From: Algiphilus sp.
Lineage (GTDB): Bacteria > Pseudomonadota > Gammaproteobacteria > Nevskiales > Nevskiaceae
Assembly: GCF_023145115.1 (NCBI RefSeq)
Contig: NZ_JAGLEJ010000048.1
Span: 1 to 45,587 of the forward strand
Length of the DNA stretch: 45,587 nt
Direction of reading: 5' to 3'
The position numbers and the translations under genes were made by a program. Numbering within the stretch: the stretch's first letter is position 1; each line of letters opens with the position of its first letter. Below the pieces are notes generated by a model, which saw only the letters and a list, made by a program, of their open reading frames with translations, did no database searches and had not been told where the DNA came from. Shown here one piece after another: positions 1-9,767 of this stretch.

Positions 1-107
1 CCCGGGGAATGGGGTGGTGGGCTGACCCCCTATCCACGGTTCCCACTATACGCCTACATTATCTGTAGGTCAAGCGCCGCAACTACCGTTCGTCGGGTGG
101 GCGGGGC

Positions 108-136
108 TTCACGCGCCCGTCATCCGTCGCTATAAT
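108..136 (+). promoter_or_regulatory. sigma70 promoter of the rimP-nusA-infB operon
   Basis: A -35 TTCACG (108-113) and a perfect -10 TATAAT (131-136) are separated by 17 bp. Transcription would begin near 143, leaving a leader of about 125 nt before rimP. Upstream (1-107) I see only a small hairpin (CCTACA/TGTAGG near 53-69) and no gene. Confidence 0.72.
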
Positions 137-227
137 CCGCGCCTCCGTGGTGTGGGGATCGGTATGCGGATCGGTGCAGTGAGAAATTGACCGTAGCCCG
201 CCCCCGCTACCAACTTTCGGTTTTGCG

Positions 228-254
228 AAAGGCCCCGGTTATCGGGGCCTTTTT
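228..254 (+). terminator. intrinsic terminator/attenuator in the rimP leader
   Basis: A 10-bp stem (228-237 with 243-252, loop GTTAT) ends in a T run reaching 254, about 13 nt before the rimP start. A second hairpin, CTTTCG/CGAAAG (214-219 with 226-231), shares its 3' arm with the base of the terminator. A third, GTAGC/GCTAC (193-197 with 206-210), has a C-rich loop that could pair with the GGGGC of the terminator 3' arm. Because it lies inside the transcript between promoter and first gene, attenuation is more likely than simple termination. Confidence 0.72.
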
Positions 255-267
255 GTTCCTGACGATC

Positions 268-723
268 ATGCCCGTGATGGAATCCAAGCTCGTCGATCTG
301 CTCGAGCCGGTGGTCGAAGCCGCCGGCTTCGAGCTCGTGCATGTCGAGTTCGTCACGGGCAATAACGCGGTTCTGCGGCTCTACATCGATGCGCCCGGCG
401 GCATACAGGTCGAGGATTGCGAGGCGGTCAGTCGCGAGGTCTCGGCACTGCTGGATGTGGAGGACCCGCTGCCCGGGGCATACCATCTCGAGGTCTCGTC
501 GCCCGGACTCGACCGGCCCCTGACCAAGCCGGCGCATTTCGACCGCTTCCTCGGCGAGAAGGTGCGGGTCTGGCTCAGTGAAGCGCGCGAGGGCCGGCGC
601 AAGTACACCGGCGTGCTGTCGGCGCATGCCGACGGCGGTATCAGCGTCGACTGCGGGGACGGCGTCCTGCAGGTTCCGCTGGACGAGATCGAACTGGTGC
701 GGCTGGTGCCGCGTTATTCATAG
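268..723 (+). CDS. rimP: ribosome maturation factor RimP
   Basis: RimP (YhbC/P15a family) assists 30S subunit maturation in the cytoplasm. The 151-residue product has the family's opening (KLVDLLEPVVEAAGFELVHVEF), the central LEVSSPGLDRPL motif and a C-terminal SH3-like barrel. I start at ATG 268 because the frame upstream of it runs through the terminator hairpin; ATG 277 three codons later is equally possible, and neither has a clear Shine-Dalgarno sequence. It is the first gene of the nusA operon, with nusA 24 bp downstream. The terminator immediately ahead of it suggests attenuation of the whole operon. Confidence 0.95.
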   Translation: MPVMESKLVDLLEPVVEAAGFELVHVEFVTGNNAVLRLYIDAPGGIQVEDCEAVSREVSALLDVEDPLPGAYHLEVSSPGLDRPLTKPAHFDRFLGEKVRVWLSEAREGRRKYTGVLSAHADGGISVDCGDGVLQVPLDEIELVRLVPRYS

Positions 724-747
724 GTTGCTGACTGGATCGCTGCTGGC

Positions 748-2232
748 ATGAACAAGAACGGCAAGAATGTCCTGACCGTCGTCGACGTGGTCTCCAACGA
801 GAAGAGCGTCGAGCGGGAGATCATCTTCGAGGCGATCGAAGCGGCGCTGGCCTCCGCGACCAAGAAGCGTTATCACGAGGACATCGACGTTCGCGTCACG
901 ATCGACCGCGAAAGTGGCGAGTACGAGACCTATCGGCGCTGGCTGGTGGTCGATGACGAGGACCCCGAGTTCGAGTCGCCGGTGCGCCAGAAGCTCTTCT
1001 CGCGCGCCGAGACCGAGCAGCCCGGTGTCCAGGTTGGCGAGTACATCGAGGAGCAGCTCGAGAACGAGGAGTTCGGTCGCATCGCGGCGCAGGCCGCGAA
1101 GCAGGTCATCGTGCAGAAGGTGCGCGAGGCCGAGCGTGCGCAGGTGGTCGAGGCCTACGAGGATCGCGTGGGCGAGCTCATCACCGGCATCGTGAAGCGC
1201 ATGGAGCGGGGCGCGGTGATCGTCGATCTCGGCGGCATCACCGAAGCGATCATCCCGCGCGACCATCTCATCCCGCGCGAGCCGCTGCGCATCGGCGACC
1301 GCGTGCGTGGTTATCTGTACGAGGTCAGCCCGCAGCCGCGCGGACCGCAGCTGTTCCTGTCGCGGACGCTGCCGGAGTTCCTCATCGAGCTGTTCAAGCT
1401 CGAGGTGCCCGAGATCGCGCAGGGGCTCATCGAGCTGCGTGGCGCCGCGCGCGATCCGGGGCTGCGCGCCAAGATTGCGGTGCAGGCCAAGGATCGGCGC
1501 ATCGATCCGGTCGGCGCCTGCGTCGGCATGCGCGGTTCGCGCGTGCAGAGCGTGTCGAACGAGCTCGCCGGCGAGCGCATCGACATCGTGCCGTGGGACG
1601 AGAACGTTGCGCAGTTCGTCATCAACGCGATGGCGCCGGCCGAAGTGGAATCCATCGTCGTGGACGAGGATGCCCACTCCATGGTCATCGCGGTCGACGA
1701 GGAGCGTCTCGCCCAGGCCATCGGCCGGGGCGGCCAGAACGTGCGGCTGGCCTCGGAGCTCACCGGCTGGACGCTCAACGTCATGACAGGCGAGCAGGCC
1801 GCCGCCAAGACCGAGGAAGAGAACACCGCGATCCGCAATCTCTTCATGGAATCGCTCGGCGTCGACGAAGAGGTGGCGGAGATTCTGGTGCAGGAAGGCT
1901 TCACCAATCTGGAGGAGGTTGCCTACGTTCCCGATCAGGAACTGCTGGCGATCGAGGAGTTCGACGAATCCATCGTCGAGGAGCTGCGCACGCGTGCGCG
2001 CGACGCGTTGCTGGCCAGTGCCATCACCGGTGGCGAGGGTCCCGCCGACGACCTGTTCGAGGTCGACGGCATGACCGACGAGTTGGCGCGCGCGCTTGCC
2101 GACAAGGGCGTGAGCACGCGGGACGACCTCGCCGATCTCGGCAGCGACGAACTCGCCGAACTCATCGGCATCGAAGAGGATGCCGCCGGAGAAATCATCA
2201 TGGCCGCGCGCGCTCACTGGTTTGCTGAGTGA
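748..2232 (+). CDS. nusA: transcription termination/antitermination factor NusA
   Basis: NusA binds RNA polymerase and modulates pausing, termination and antitermination. The 494 residues match the full gammaproteobacterial length. In order: N-terminal polymerase-binding domain (1-130, with VEREIIFEAIEAALASATKK), an S1 domain (about 137-200), two KH domains (about 230-345, including QAIGRGGQNVRLASELTG), and two acidic helix-hairpin-helix repeats (about 365-494) of the kind that contact the polymerase alpha subunit in E. coli. It lies between rimP and infB, the universal arrangement. Confidence 0.98.
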   Translation: MNKNGKNVLTVVDVVSNEKSVEREIIFEAIEAALASATKKRYHEDIDVRVTIDRESGEYETYRRWLVVDDEDPEFESPVRQKLFSRAETEQPGVQVGEYIEEQLENEEFGRIAAQAAKQVIVQKVREAERAQVVEAYEDRVGELITGIVKRMERGAVIVDLGGITEAIIPRDHLIPREPLRIGDRVRGYLYEVSPQPRGPQLFLSRTLPEFLIELFKLEVPEIAQGLIELRGAARDPGLRAKIAVQAKDRRIDPVGACVGMRGSRVQSVSNELAGERIDIVPWDENVAQFVINAMAPAEVESIVVDEDAHSMVIAVDEERLAQAIGRGGQNVRLASELTGWTLNVMTGEQAAAKTEEENTAIRNLFMESLGVDEEVAEILVQEGFTNLEEVAYVPDQELLAIEEFDESIVEELRTRARDALLASAITGGEGPADDLFEVDGMTDELARALADKGVSTRDDLADLGSDELAELIGIEEDAAGEIIMAARAHWFAE

Positions 2233-2297
2233 CGCCGGCGCGCCGCGCTGAGACGCGACGACTGCGCCCCATTTGCATCAGGACACGCTGACACGAC

Positions 2298-5090
<2,793 letters not shown>

Positions 5091-5117
5091 TGCACCCGGT
5101 CTGACGGAGGCCGCGTC

Positions 5118-5489
5118 ATGTCCTCCCATCGCGAGTATCCCCGCGCCACGCGGGTATCGGCGCAGCTTCAGCGCGAGCTCGATGAGCTGATCCGTGAGCA
5201 CTTCTCGGATCCGTGCTTCGAGGGGGTCTCGATCACCTCGGTCGATGTCTCGCCCGATCTGCGCAATGCGCGGGTCTACGTCGGGCGGCTCGGCAAGCCG
5301 CTCGATGAGGCCTGCGGCGAGCTGACGCGTCGTGCCGGTCGTCTCCGAGGCTGGCTCGGCAAGCGTCTCAAGATCCGCCGTGTGCCGGAGCTGCAGTTCA
5401 TCGCCGATACGCTGCCCGATGATGCCGACGCCATGAGCCAGCTCATCCGGCAGGCCCGGGCGCGGGACAGCGACGGGGAGGGCGCGTGA
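5118..5489 (+). CDS. rbfA: 30S ribosome-binding factor RbfA
   Basis: RbfA is a small KH-fold protein needed for late 16S rRNA processing and cold adaptation. The 123 residues begin with basic RVSAQLQRELDELIREHF, followed by the conserved SITSVDVSPDLRNARVYV strand segment and the KIRRVPELQFIADTLPDD C-terminal signature. It overlaps truB by 4 bp (GTGA), so the two are probably translationally coupled. Confidence 0.96.
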   Translation: MSSHREYPRATRVSAQLQRELDELIREHFSDPCFEGVSITSVDVSPDLRNARVYVGRLGKPLDEACGELTRRAGRLRGWLGKRLKIRRVPELQFIADTLPDDADAMSQLIRQARARDSDGEGA

Positions 5490-6409
5490 GCCGACGCCGC
5501 AAGGCCTGGATGCGCGACGTCAACGGCATCCTGCTGCTCGACAAGCCCGAAGGCCTCAGTTCCAACCATGCCCTGCAGCGCGTGCGCCGGCTGTACAGCG
5601 CAGCCAAGGCCGGGCACACCGGGAGTCTCGACCCGCTGGCGACCGGCATGCTGCCGGTCTGCTTCGGGCCCAGCACGAAGCTGAGCCACTACCTGCTCGA
5701 TGCCGACAAGCAGTACACCGTCGGCGTGGCGGTGGGGCAGCGCACCAGTACCGGTGACGCCGAAGGCGGGGTCGTCGCGCATTCCGATGCGCGTCCGCCC
5801 CGCGAGCGGATGGAATCGGCCCTCGCGGACTTCATCGGCCCCATTCAGCAGATTCCGCCGATGCATTCGGCCGTGCATCACCAGGGACGCCGGCTCTACG
5901 AGATCGCGCGCGAGGGGGGCGAGGTCGAACGGGCCGCGCGCACCGTCACCATCCATGCCCTGGAGATCCTTGATTGGTCACCCGAGCGTTTCACGCTGCG
6001 CGTCCGGTGCTCGAAGGGCACCTACGTGCGTACGCTGGTCGAGGATCTGGCCGCCAGTGTCGGCACCGAGGCGCATGTTGCGCGACTGCACCGGGACGCG
6101 GTGTCGCCGTTCCCCGGTGATGCGCTGCGTACCATGGCCGAGATCGAGGCCGCTGCCGAGCAGGGCGCGGAGGCGCTCGACGCGCTGCTCCTGCCACCGT
6201 CCGCGGCGCTCGCCGACTGGCCCGGAGTGGCGCTCGATGCCGCCCGGGCGTTCTATCTCTCGCGCGGCGAGGCGGTGCGGGTGGCGTCGGCGCCGTCGGC
6301 CGGCCGGGTCGCCATCTACGGACCCGGCGATGTGCTGCTGGCGCTTGGCGAGATCAATGCCGACGGCATGGTAGCGCCGCGCCGCATGATGCAGACCGCT
6401 GCACCGTAG
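5486..6409 (+). CDS. truB: tRNA pseudouridine(55) synthase TruB
   Basis: TruB makes pseudouridine 55 in the T-loop of tRNAs. The catalytic aspartate is Asp49 in GHTGSLDPLATGML. The motifs RRLYEIAREG and RCSKGTYVRTLVEDL are also present, and a PUA-like C-terminal domain begins around residue 245. At 307 residues the length is normal. The start is a GTG overlapping the rbfA stop. Promoter and leader sequences of rpsO follow within 110 bp. Confidence 0.97.
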   Translation: MSRRRKAWMRDVNGILLLDKPEGLSSNHALQRVRRLYSAAKAGHTGSLDPLATGMLPVCFGPSTKLSHYLLDADKQYTVGVAVGQRTSTGDAEGGVVAHSDARPPRERMESALADFIGPIQQIPPMHSAVHHQGRRLYEIAREGGEVERAARTVTIHALEILDWSPERFTLRVRCSKGTYVRTLVEDLAASVGTEAHVARLHRDAVSPFPGDALRTMAEIEAAAEQGAEALDALLLPPSAALADWPGVALDAARAFYLSRGEAVRVASAPSAGRVAIYGPGDVLLALGEINADGMVAPRRMMQTAAP

Positions 6410-6443
6410 TGGCCCTCTCGCTGCACGGAATGGGCGCAGGCGC

Positions 6444-6473
6444 TTGTGCGCGCGCCAAATGGCCCGCTACAAT
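6444..6473 (+). promoter_or_regulatory. sigma70 promoter for rpsO-pnp
   Basis: A -35-like TTGTGC (6444-6449) is 18 bp from a -10 TACAAT (6468-6473). Initiation near 6480 would give a leader of about 38 nt before rpsO, with GGAG about 8 bp ahead of the ATG. A promoter here fits the separate rpsO-pnp transcript known in other gammaproteobacteria. Confidence 0.55.
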
Positions 6474-6517
6474 GTCGGGCTTGATGATGACGAATACTGA
6501 CAATCTCGGAGTAGTAT

Positions 6518-6787
6518 ATGGCTCTTGATCCTGAAGCGAAGCGTGCTGTCGTCGAGAAGTTCCAGCGCGAGCCCAACGACACCGGTTCGCCCGAGGTGCA
6601 GGTAGCCCTGCTGTCCGAGCGCATCAAGACGCTCGGCCCGCACTTCGAGAAGAACAAGAAGGACCATCATTCGCGTCGCGGGCTGCTGAAGATGGTCAAT
6701 CAGCGCCGCAAGCTGCTGGACTACCTGAAGCGCAAGGACGTCGGTCGCTACCAGAAGCTGATCACCGAGCTGGGCCTGCGCCGCTAA
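6518..6787 (+). CDS. rpsO: 30S ribosomal protein S15
   Basis: S15 binds 16S rRNA early in 30S assembly. The 89-residue product matches the family over its whole length, with DTGSPEVQVALLSERI, HHSRRGLLKMVNQRRKLLDYL and a C-terminal LGLRR. It precedes pnp by 42 bp, the classic S15-PNPase pair. In E. coli S15 represses its own mRNA through a leader structure; I could not confirm an equivalent fold here. Confidence 0.98.
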   Translation: MALDPEAKRAVVEKFQREPNDTGSPEVQVALLSERIKTLGPHFEKNKKDHHSRRGLLKMVNQRRKLLDYLKRKDVGRYQKLITELGLRR

Positions 6788-6829
6788 GCCGGTCACCCGC
6801 TTCCTTGCCCCTTCAGACCGAGGTACGCC

Positions 6830-8932
6830 ATGGCGCCCGATAGCACGCGCGTTAGCACTTCCTTTTCGTTCGGCGGTCGCACCGTCACCCTAGAGACCGG
6901 CGCGATGGCCCGCCAGGCGAGCGGCGCGGTCAAGGTGACCATGGACGAGACCGTCGTCCTCGTGACCGTGGTCGCGCGCAAGGATGCGCGCCCCGACCAG
7001 GCCTTCTTCCCGCTCACCGTCGACTACCAGGAGCGTTCCTACGCCGGCGGCCGCATCCCCGGCAGCTTCTTCCGCCGCGAGGGGCGCCCGACCGAGAAGG
7101 AGACGCTGACCAGCCGCCTGATCGACCGGCCACTGCGTCCGCTGTTCCCGGACGGCTTCATGAACGAGGTGCAGATCATCGCCACGGTGCTCTCCCTCAA
7201 CCCTGACGTCGACGGCGACATTCCCGCCATGATCGGCGCCTCCGCCGCCGTCGCCCTGTGCGGCGTGCCCTTCGAGGGGCCCATCGGCGCGGTACGCGTG
7301 GGTTATGCCGACGGTGCCTACAAGCTGAACCCCTCCGCGACCGAGCTCGAGGGTTCGGAGCTCGATCTCGTCATAGCCGGCACCAAGGAAGCCGTGCTGA
7401 TGGTGGAGTCGGAGGCCAAGGGTCTTTCCGAGGAGGTCATGCTGGGCGCCGTGCTGTTCGGGCACGAGCAGATGCAGGCCGCCATCGACGCCATCAACGA
7501 GCTCGTCTCCAAGGCCGGCCAGCCGCGCTGGGACTGGCAGCCGGCGGCGGACGGCGAGGCTATTCTCGCCAAGGTTCGCGAAGTCGCGGGCAGCGGCGTT
7601 GCCGAAGCCTTCTCGATCACCGACAAGATCGAGCGCCGCGATCAGCTCGACGTCGTCCGCGCGAGCGCCCGCGAGGCGCTGTGCAGCGGCGAAGCACCGG
7701 CCTTCAGCGAGCGCCAGGTCAACGAGGCGCTGCACGATCTCGAGGCCGAGGTCGTGCGCAACCGCATCCTCGACGGCAACCCGCGCATCGACGGGCGCGA
7801 CACGCGCACCGTCCGCCCGATCTCGATCGAGGCCAAGGCGCTGCCGCGCACGCACGGCTCCGCCGTGTTCACGCGCGGCGAGACCCAGGTCGTGGCCATC
7901 ACCACGCTGGGCACCGCGCGTGATGCCCAGTTGATCGATGCCATCGACCAGACCTACAAGGAACCCTTCCTGCTGCACTACAACTTCCCGCCGTACTGCG
8001 TCGGGGAGACCGGCCGTCTCGTCACCAAGCGGCGCGAGGTCGGCCACGGCCGGCTCGCCAAGCGCGCTCTGGCGGCGGTCATGCCGGACCTGGAGAAGGA
8101 GTTTCCCTACGTCGTGCGCATCGTCTCGGAAGTCACCGAGTCGAACGGCTCCTCGTCGATGGCGACCGTCTGTGGCGGCTGCCTTTCGCTGATGGACGCC
8201 GGCGTGCCCATCAAGGCGCCGGTCGCCGGTGTCGCGATGGGGCTGATCAAGGAAGGCGAGCGCCACGCGGTGCTCACCGATATCCTCGGCGACGAGGATC
8301 ACCTGGGCGACATGGACTTCAAGGTGGCCGGTACCGCCGAGGGCGTGACCGCGCTGCAGATGGACATCAAGATCAACGGCATCACCGGCGAGATCATGCG
8401 TCAGGCGCTGGAGCAGGCGCACGAGGCACGCATGCACATTCTCGGCGAGATGAACAAGGTGCTGGCGTCGCCGCGCGACGAGATGAGCGAGTGGGCGCCG
8501 CGCATCACCACCCTCAAGATCCATCCCGACAAGATCCGCGAGGTCATCGGCAAGGGTGGGGCGACCATCCAGGCGCTGACCAAGGAAACCGGCGCGACCA
8601 TCGATATCGATGACGATGGCGTGGTGCGGATCTCGGCCGTGGACAAGAAGGCCACCGACGACGCCATCTCGCGCATCCAGGCACTGACGCGCGACGTCGA
8701 GGCCGGTGACATCTACGAGGGCAAGGTGGCGCGCATCATGGACTTCGGTGCCTTCGTCACGATCCTGCCCGGAAAGGACGGCCTGGTGCACATCTCGCAG
8801 ATCGCCGAAGAGCGGGTCGAGAATGTCGCGGACGTGCTCAAGGAGGGCGAGGTCGTACGCGTGAAGGTGCTCGAGGTCGACAAGCAGGGGCGTATCCGAC
8901 TGTCCATGAAGGCACTCGCCACCGAGGCCTGA
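6830..8932 (+). CDS. pnp: polyribonucleotide nucleotidyltransferase (PNPase)
   Basis: PNPase is a phosphorolytic 3'-5' exoribonuclease and a degradosome component. The 700 residues hold two RNase PH domains (about 10-145 and 320-550, the second containing GETQVVAITTLGT and the SNGSSSMATVCGG active-site segment), a KH domain (KIREVIGKGGATIQALT, about 560-620) and an S1 domain (about 625-695). It is convergent with rne, which encodes its usual degradosome partner. A hairpin and an intrinsic terminator follow. Confidence 0.98.
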   Translation: MAPDSTRVSTSFSFGGRTVTLETGAMARQASGAVKVTMDETVVLVTVVARKDARPDQAFFPLTVDYQERSYAGGRIPGSFFRREGRPTEKETLTSRLIDRPLRPLFPDGFMNEVQIIATVLSLNPDVDGDIPAMIGASAAVALCGVPFEGPIGAVRVGYADGAYKLNPSATELEGSELDLVIAGTKEAVLMVESEAKGLSEEVMLGAVLFGHEQMQAAIDAINELVSKAGQPRWDWQPAADGEAILAKVREVAGSGVAEAFSITDKIERRDQLDVVRASAREALCSGEAPAFSERQVNEALHDLEAEVVRNRILDGNPRIDGRDTRTVRPISIEAKALPRTHGSAVFTRGETQVVAITTLGTARDAQLIDAIDQTYKEPFLLHYNFPPYCVGETGRLVTKRREVGHGRLAKRALAAVMPDLEKEFPYVVRIVSEVTESNGSSSMATVCGGCLSLMDAGVPIKAPVAGVAMGLIKEGERHAVLTDILGDEDHLGDMDFKVAGTAEGVTALQMDIKINGITGEIMRQALEQAHEARMHILGEMNKVLASPRDEMSEWAPRITTLKIHPDKIREVIGKGGATIQALTKETGATIDIDDDGVVRISAVDKKATDDAISRIQALTRDVEAGDIYEGKVARIMDFGAFVTILPGKDGLVHISQIAEERVENVADVLKEGEVVRVKVLEVDKQGRIRLSMKALATEA

Positions 8933-8939
8933 CCGGTTG

Positions 8940-8971
8940 CTGTAGCGGGGCGCATCAGTGCCCCGCTACAG
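8940..8971 (+). terminator. hairpin just downstream of pnp
   Basis: A 12-bp perfect stem (8940-8951 with 8960-8971) encloses an 8-nt loop. It begins 8 nt after the pnp stop and has no T tract, so it probably protects or trims the mRNA 3' end rather than terminating alone; a true terminator lies at 9120-9145. Confidence 0.5.
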
Positions 8972-9029
8972 TGCATTCAGCACCACAAGTACTTGCGCTG
9001 AACGCTGCAGTAAGGCATAAATAGCGCAC

Positions 9030-9056
9030 AAAAAAAGCCCCCTGCGAGCAGGGGGC
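9030..9056 (-). terminator. intrinsic terminator, minus strand
   Basis: Read on the minus strand, a GC-rich 8-bp stem (9037-9044 with 9049-9056, tetraloop) is followed by seven T residues (complement of A 9030-9036). It would end the small-RNA candidate at 9030-9161 and any readthrough from rne. Confidence 0.82.
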
Positions 9057-9119
9057 CAAGTGCGAGAAAGACACAGAGGTCTTTCTGGAGGAGACCTGGT
9101 TAAAAACGTTTCAGAAAAT

Positions 9120-9145
9120 TGGCCCGCCCCGAGCGGGCTTTTTTT
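9120..9145 (+). terminator. intrinsic terminator of rpsO-pnp, plus strand
   Basis: GCCCGC (9122-9127) pairs with GCGGGC (9133-9138) around a 5-nt loop, followed by seven Ts (9139-9145). It faces the minus-strand terminator at 9030-9056, and its stem also forms the first hairpin of the minus-strand small-RNA candidate. Confidence 0.8.
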
Positions 9146-9167
9146 CATCTCCGTTTTGCTGCGTTGC

Positions 9168-9196
9168 AGTATACGGGGCGCCGGCCGGACTGTCAA
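9168..9196 (-). promoter_or_regulatory. near-consensus sigma70 promoter, minus strand
   Basis: On the minus strand a perfect -35 TTGACA (complement of 9191-9196) lies 17 bp from -10 TATACT (complement of 9168-9173). An A/T-rich stretch just upstream (9209-9240) resembles an UP element. No coding gene starts downstream on this strand; the transcript would begin near 9161 and reach the terminator at 9030-9056. It is the best-matching promoter seen in the window. Confidence 0.78.
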
Positions 9197-9257
9197 TGTC
9201 GCACCGCACAAAATAAGTCGAATTTAAACAGCAACTTACATGTGGTCGGCGAATAAA

Positions 9258-9476
9258 ATGACGAAACCGTCATAGTCCGCGCACATCGCGCCGATAGACA
9301 GTGACGCATGCGTCATTATTTTCCTGCAGTTGTCGGAAATTTGCGGCCGCAGATCGCGCGGTGCGTCGCGCACGGCGCGTGCAGCCGGGGCTGGCGGCGG
9401 CGAGGCGGCCGCCCGGCCGTCATTCGGTGCGATGGAAGAGGGGCCGGGCCCTGTGGAGCCGCCCGCTGACGTCAGC
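9258..9476. promoter_or_regulatory. three TGACG-type palindromes, possible operators
   Basis: Three dyads share TGACG half-sites: ATGACG-AAAC-CGTCAT (9258-9273), the perfect 14-mer TGACGCATGCGTCA (9302-9315) and GCTGACGTCAGC (9465-9476). The first two are centred 43 bp apart, near -104 and -147 relative to the small-RNA candidate start. The third overlaps the stop codon of the small ORF after rne. The rest of 9197-9471 shows no gene I can support. Confidence 0.35.
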
Positions 9477-9744
9477 CGCCTGATGTCAGCGCTGGCTGAG
9501 CCAGGATGCGCGCGGCGATTTCGGCGGGCTCGTTGCTGCCCCTGTCTCCGGCGTACACGGGCTCCTCGCGGAGAACGGGGGCAAGGCGCCGCGGGTCGCC
9601 GTGCTGGTCGGCTTGCAGCGCGCGGTGATCGGAAGCGGTAGCGCGCAGCACGAGACGCGCTTCGCGCGTCAGAACGTCGTGCAGTACCCAGTCACGCCCG
9701 TCCACGCGGAGGCGCGCGCCGATGCGCGCGCGCAGCCGCGTCAA
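9472..9744 (-). CDS. hypothetical protein, small ORF downstream of rne
   Basis: A 90-residue frame begins 23 bp after the rne stop in the same direction, with a TTG start that is uncertain. The sequence looks protein-like: RLRVDGRDWVLHDVLTREAR, LVLRATASD and LQADQHGDPRRLAPVLREE alternate hydrophobic and charged positions as in a small beta-rich domain, and there is no low-complexity bias. No signal peptide or membrane segment is visible. I do not recognise the family. Co-transcription with rne is likely, since no terminator lies between them. The alternative is a chance frame in GC-rich DNA. Confidence 0.5.
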   Translation of the reverse strand: MTRLRARIGARLRVDGRDWVLHDVLTREARLVLRATASDHRALQADQHGDPRRLAPVLREEPVYAGDRGSNEPAEIAARILAQPALTSGG

Positions 9745-9767
9745 CGGGTCGGAGGCTGCGTCGGCCG

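Larger units (their letters stand above)
9030..9161 (-). ncRNA. candidate small regulatory RNA between pnp and rne
   Basis: A transcript of about 130 nt is framed by a near-consensus sigma70 promoter (9168-9196) and a strong intrinsic terminator with seven Us (9030-9056). On the minus strand the RNA has a 5' hairpin GCCCGC/GCGGGC (9122-9138). A central hairpin AGGUCU/AGACCU (92-97 with 77-82 of the 9000s) presents CCUCC in its 9-nt loop. An alternative 8-bp stem AGAAAGAC/GUCUUUCU (9065-9086) competes with it but leaves the CUCCUCC unpaired. An exposed anti-Shine-Dalgarno CCUCC and a U-rich tail are typical of Hfq-type sRNAs that block translation. I do not recognise it as a known family. A peptide frame starting at 9151 runs through the terminator and is unlikely to be the product. 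Confidence 0.6.

Noticed and set aside
1..190. Possible tRNA upstream of rimP, as metY in E. coli
   Set aside because: No T-loop consensus (GTTCRA), acceptor pairing or anticodon arm was found.
8966..9211. Minus-strand open frame through the small-RNA candidate
   Set aside because: It begins inside the promoter and reads through the intrinsic terminator. The internal ATG at 9151 has a GGAG only two bases away. A dual-function RNA cannot be excluded, but there is no support.
9301..9641. Overlapping short plus-strand frames after the TGACG palindromes
   Set aside because: They have no ribosome-binding site, no protein-like pattern, and overlap the better-supported minus-strand ORF.
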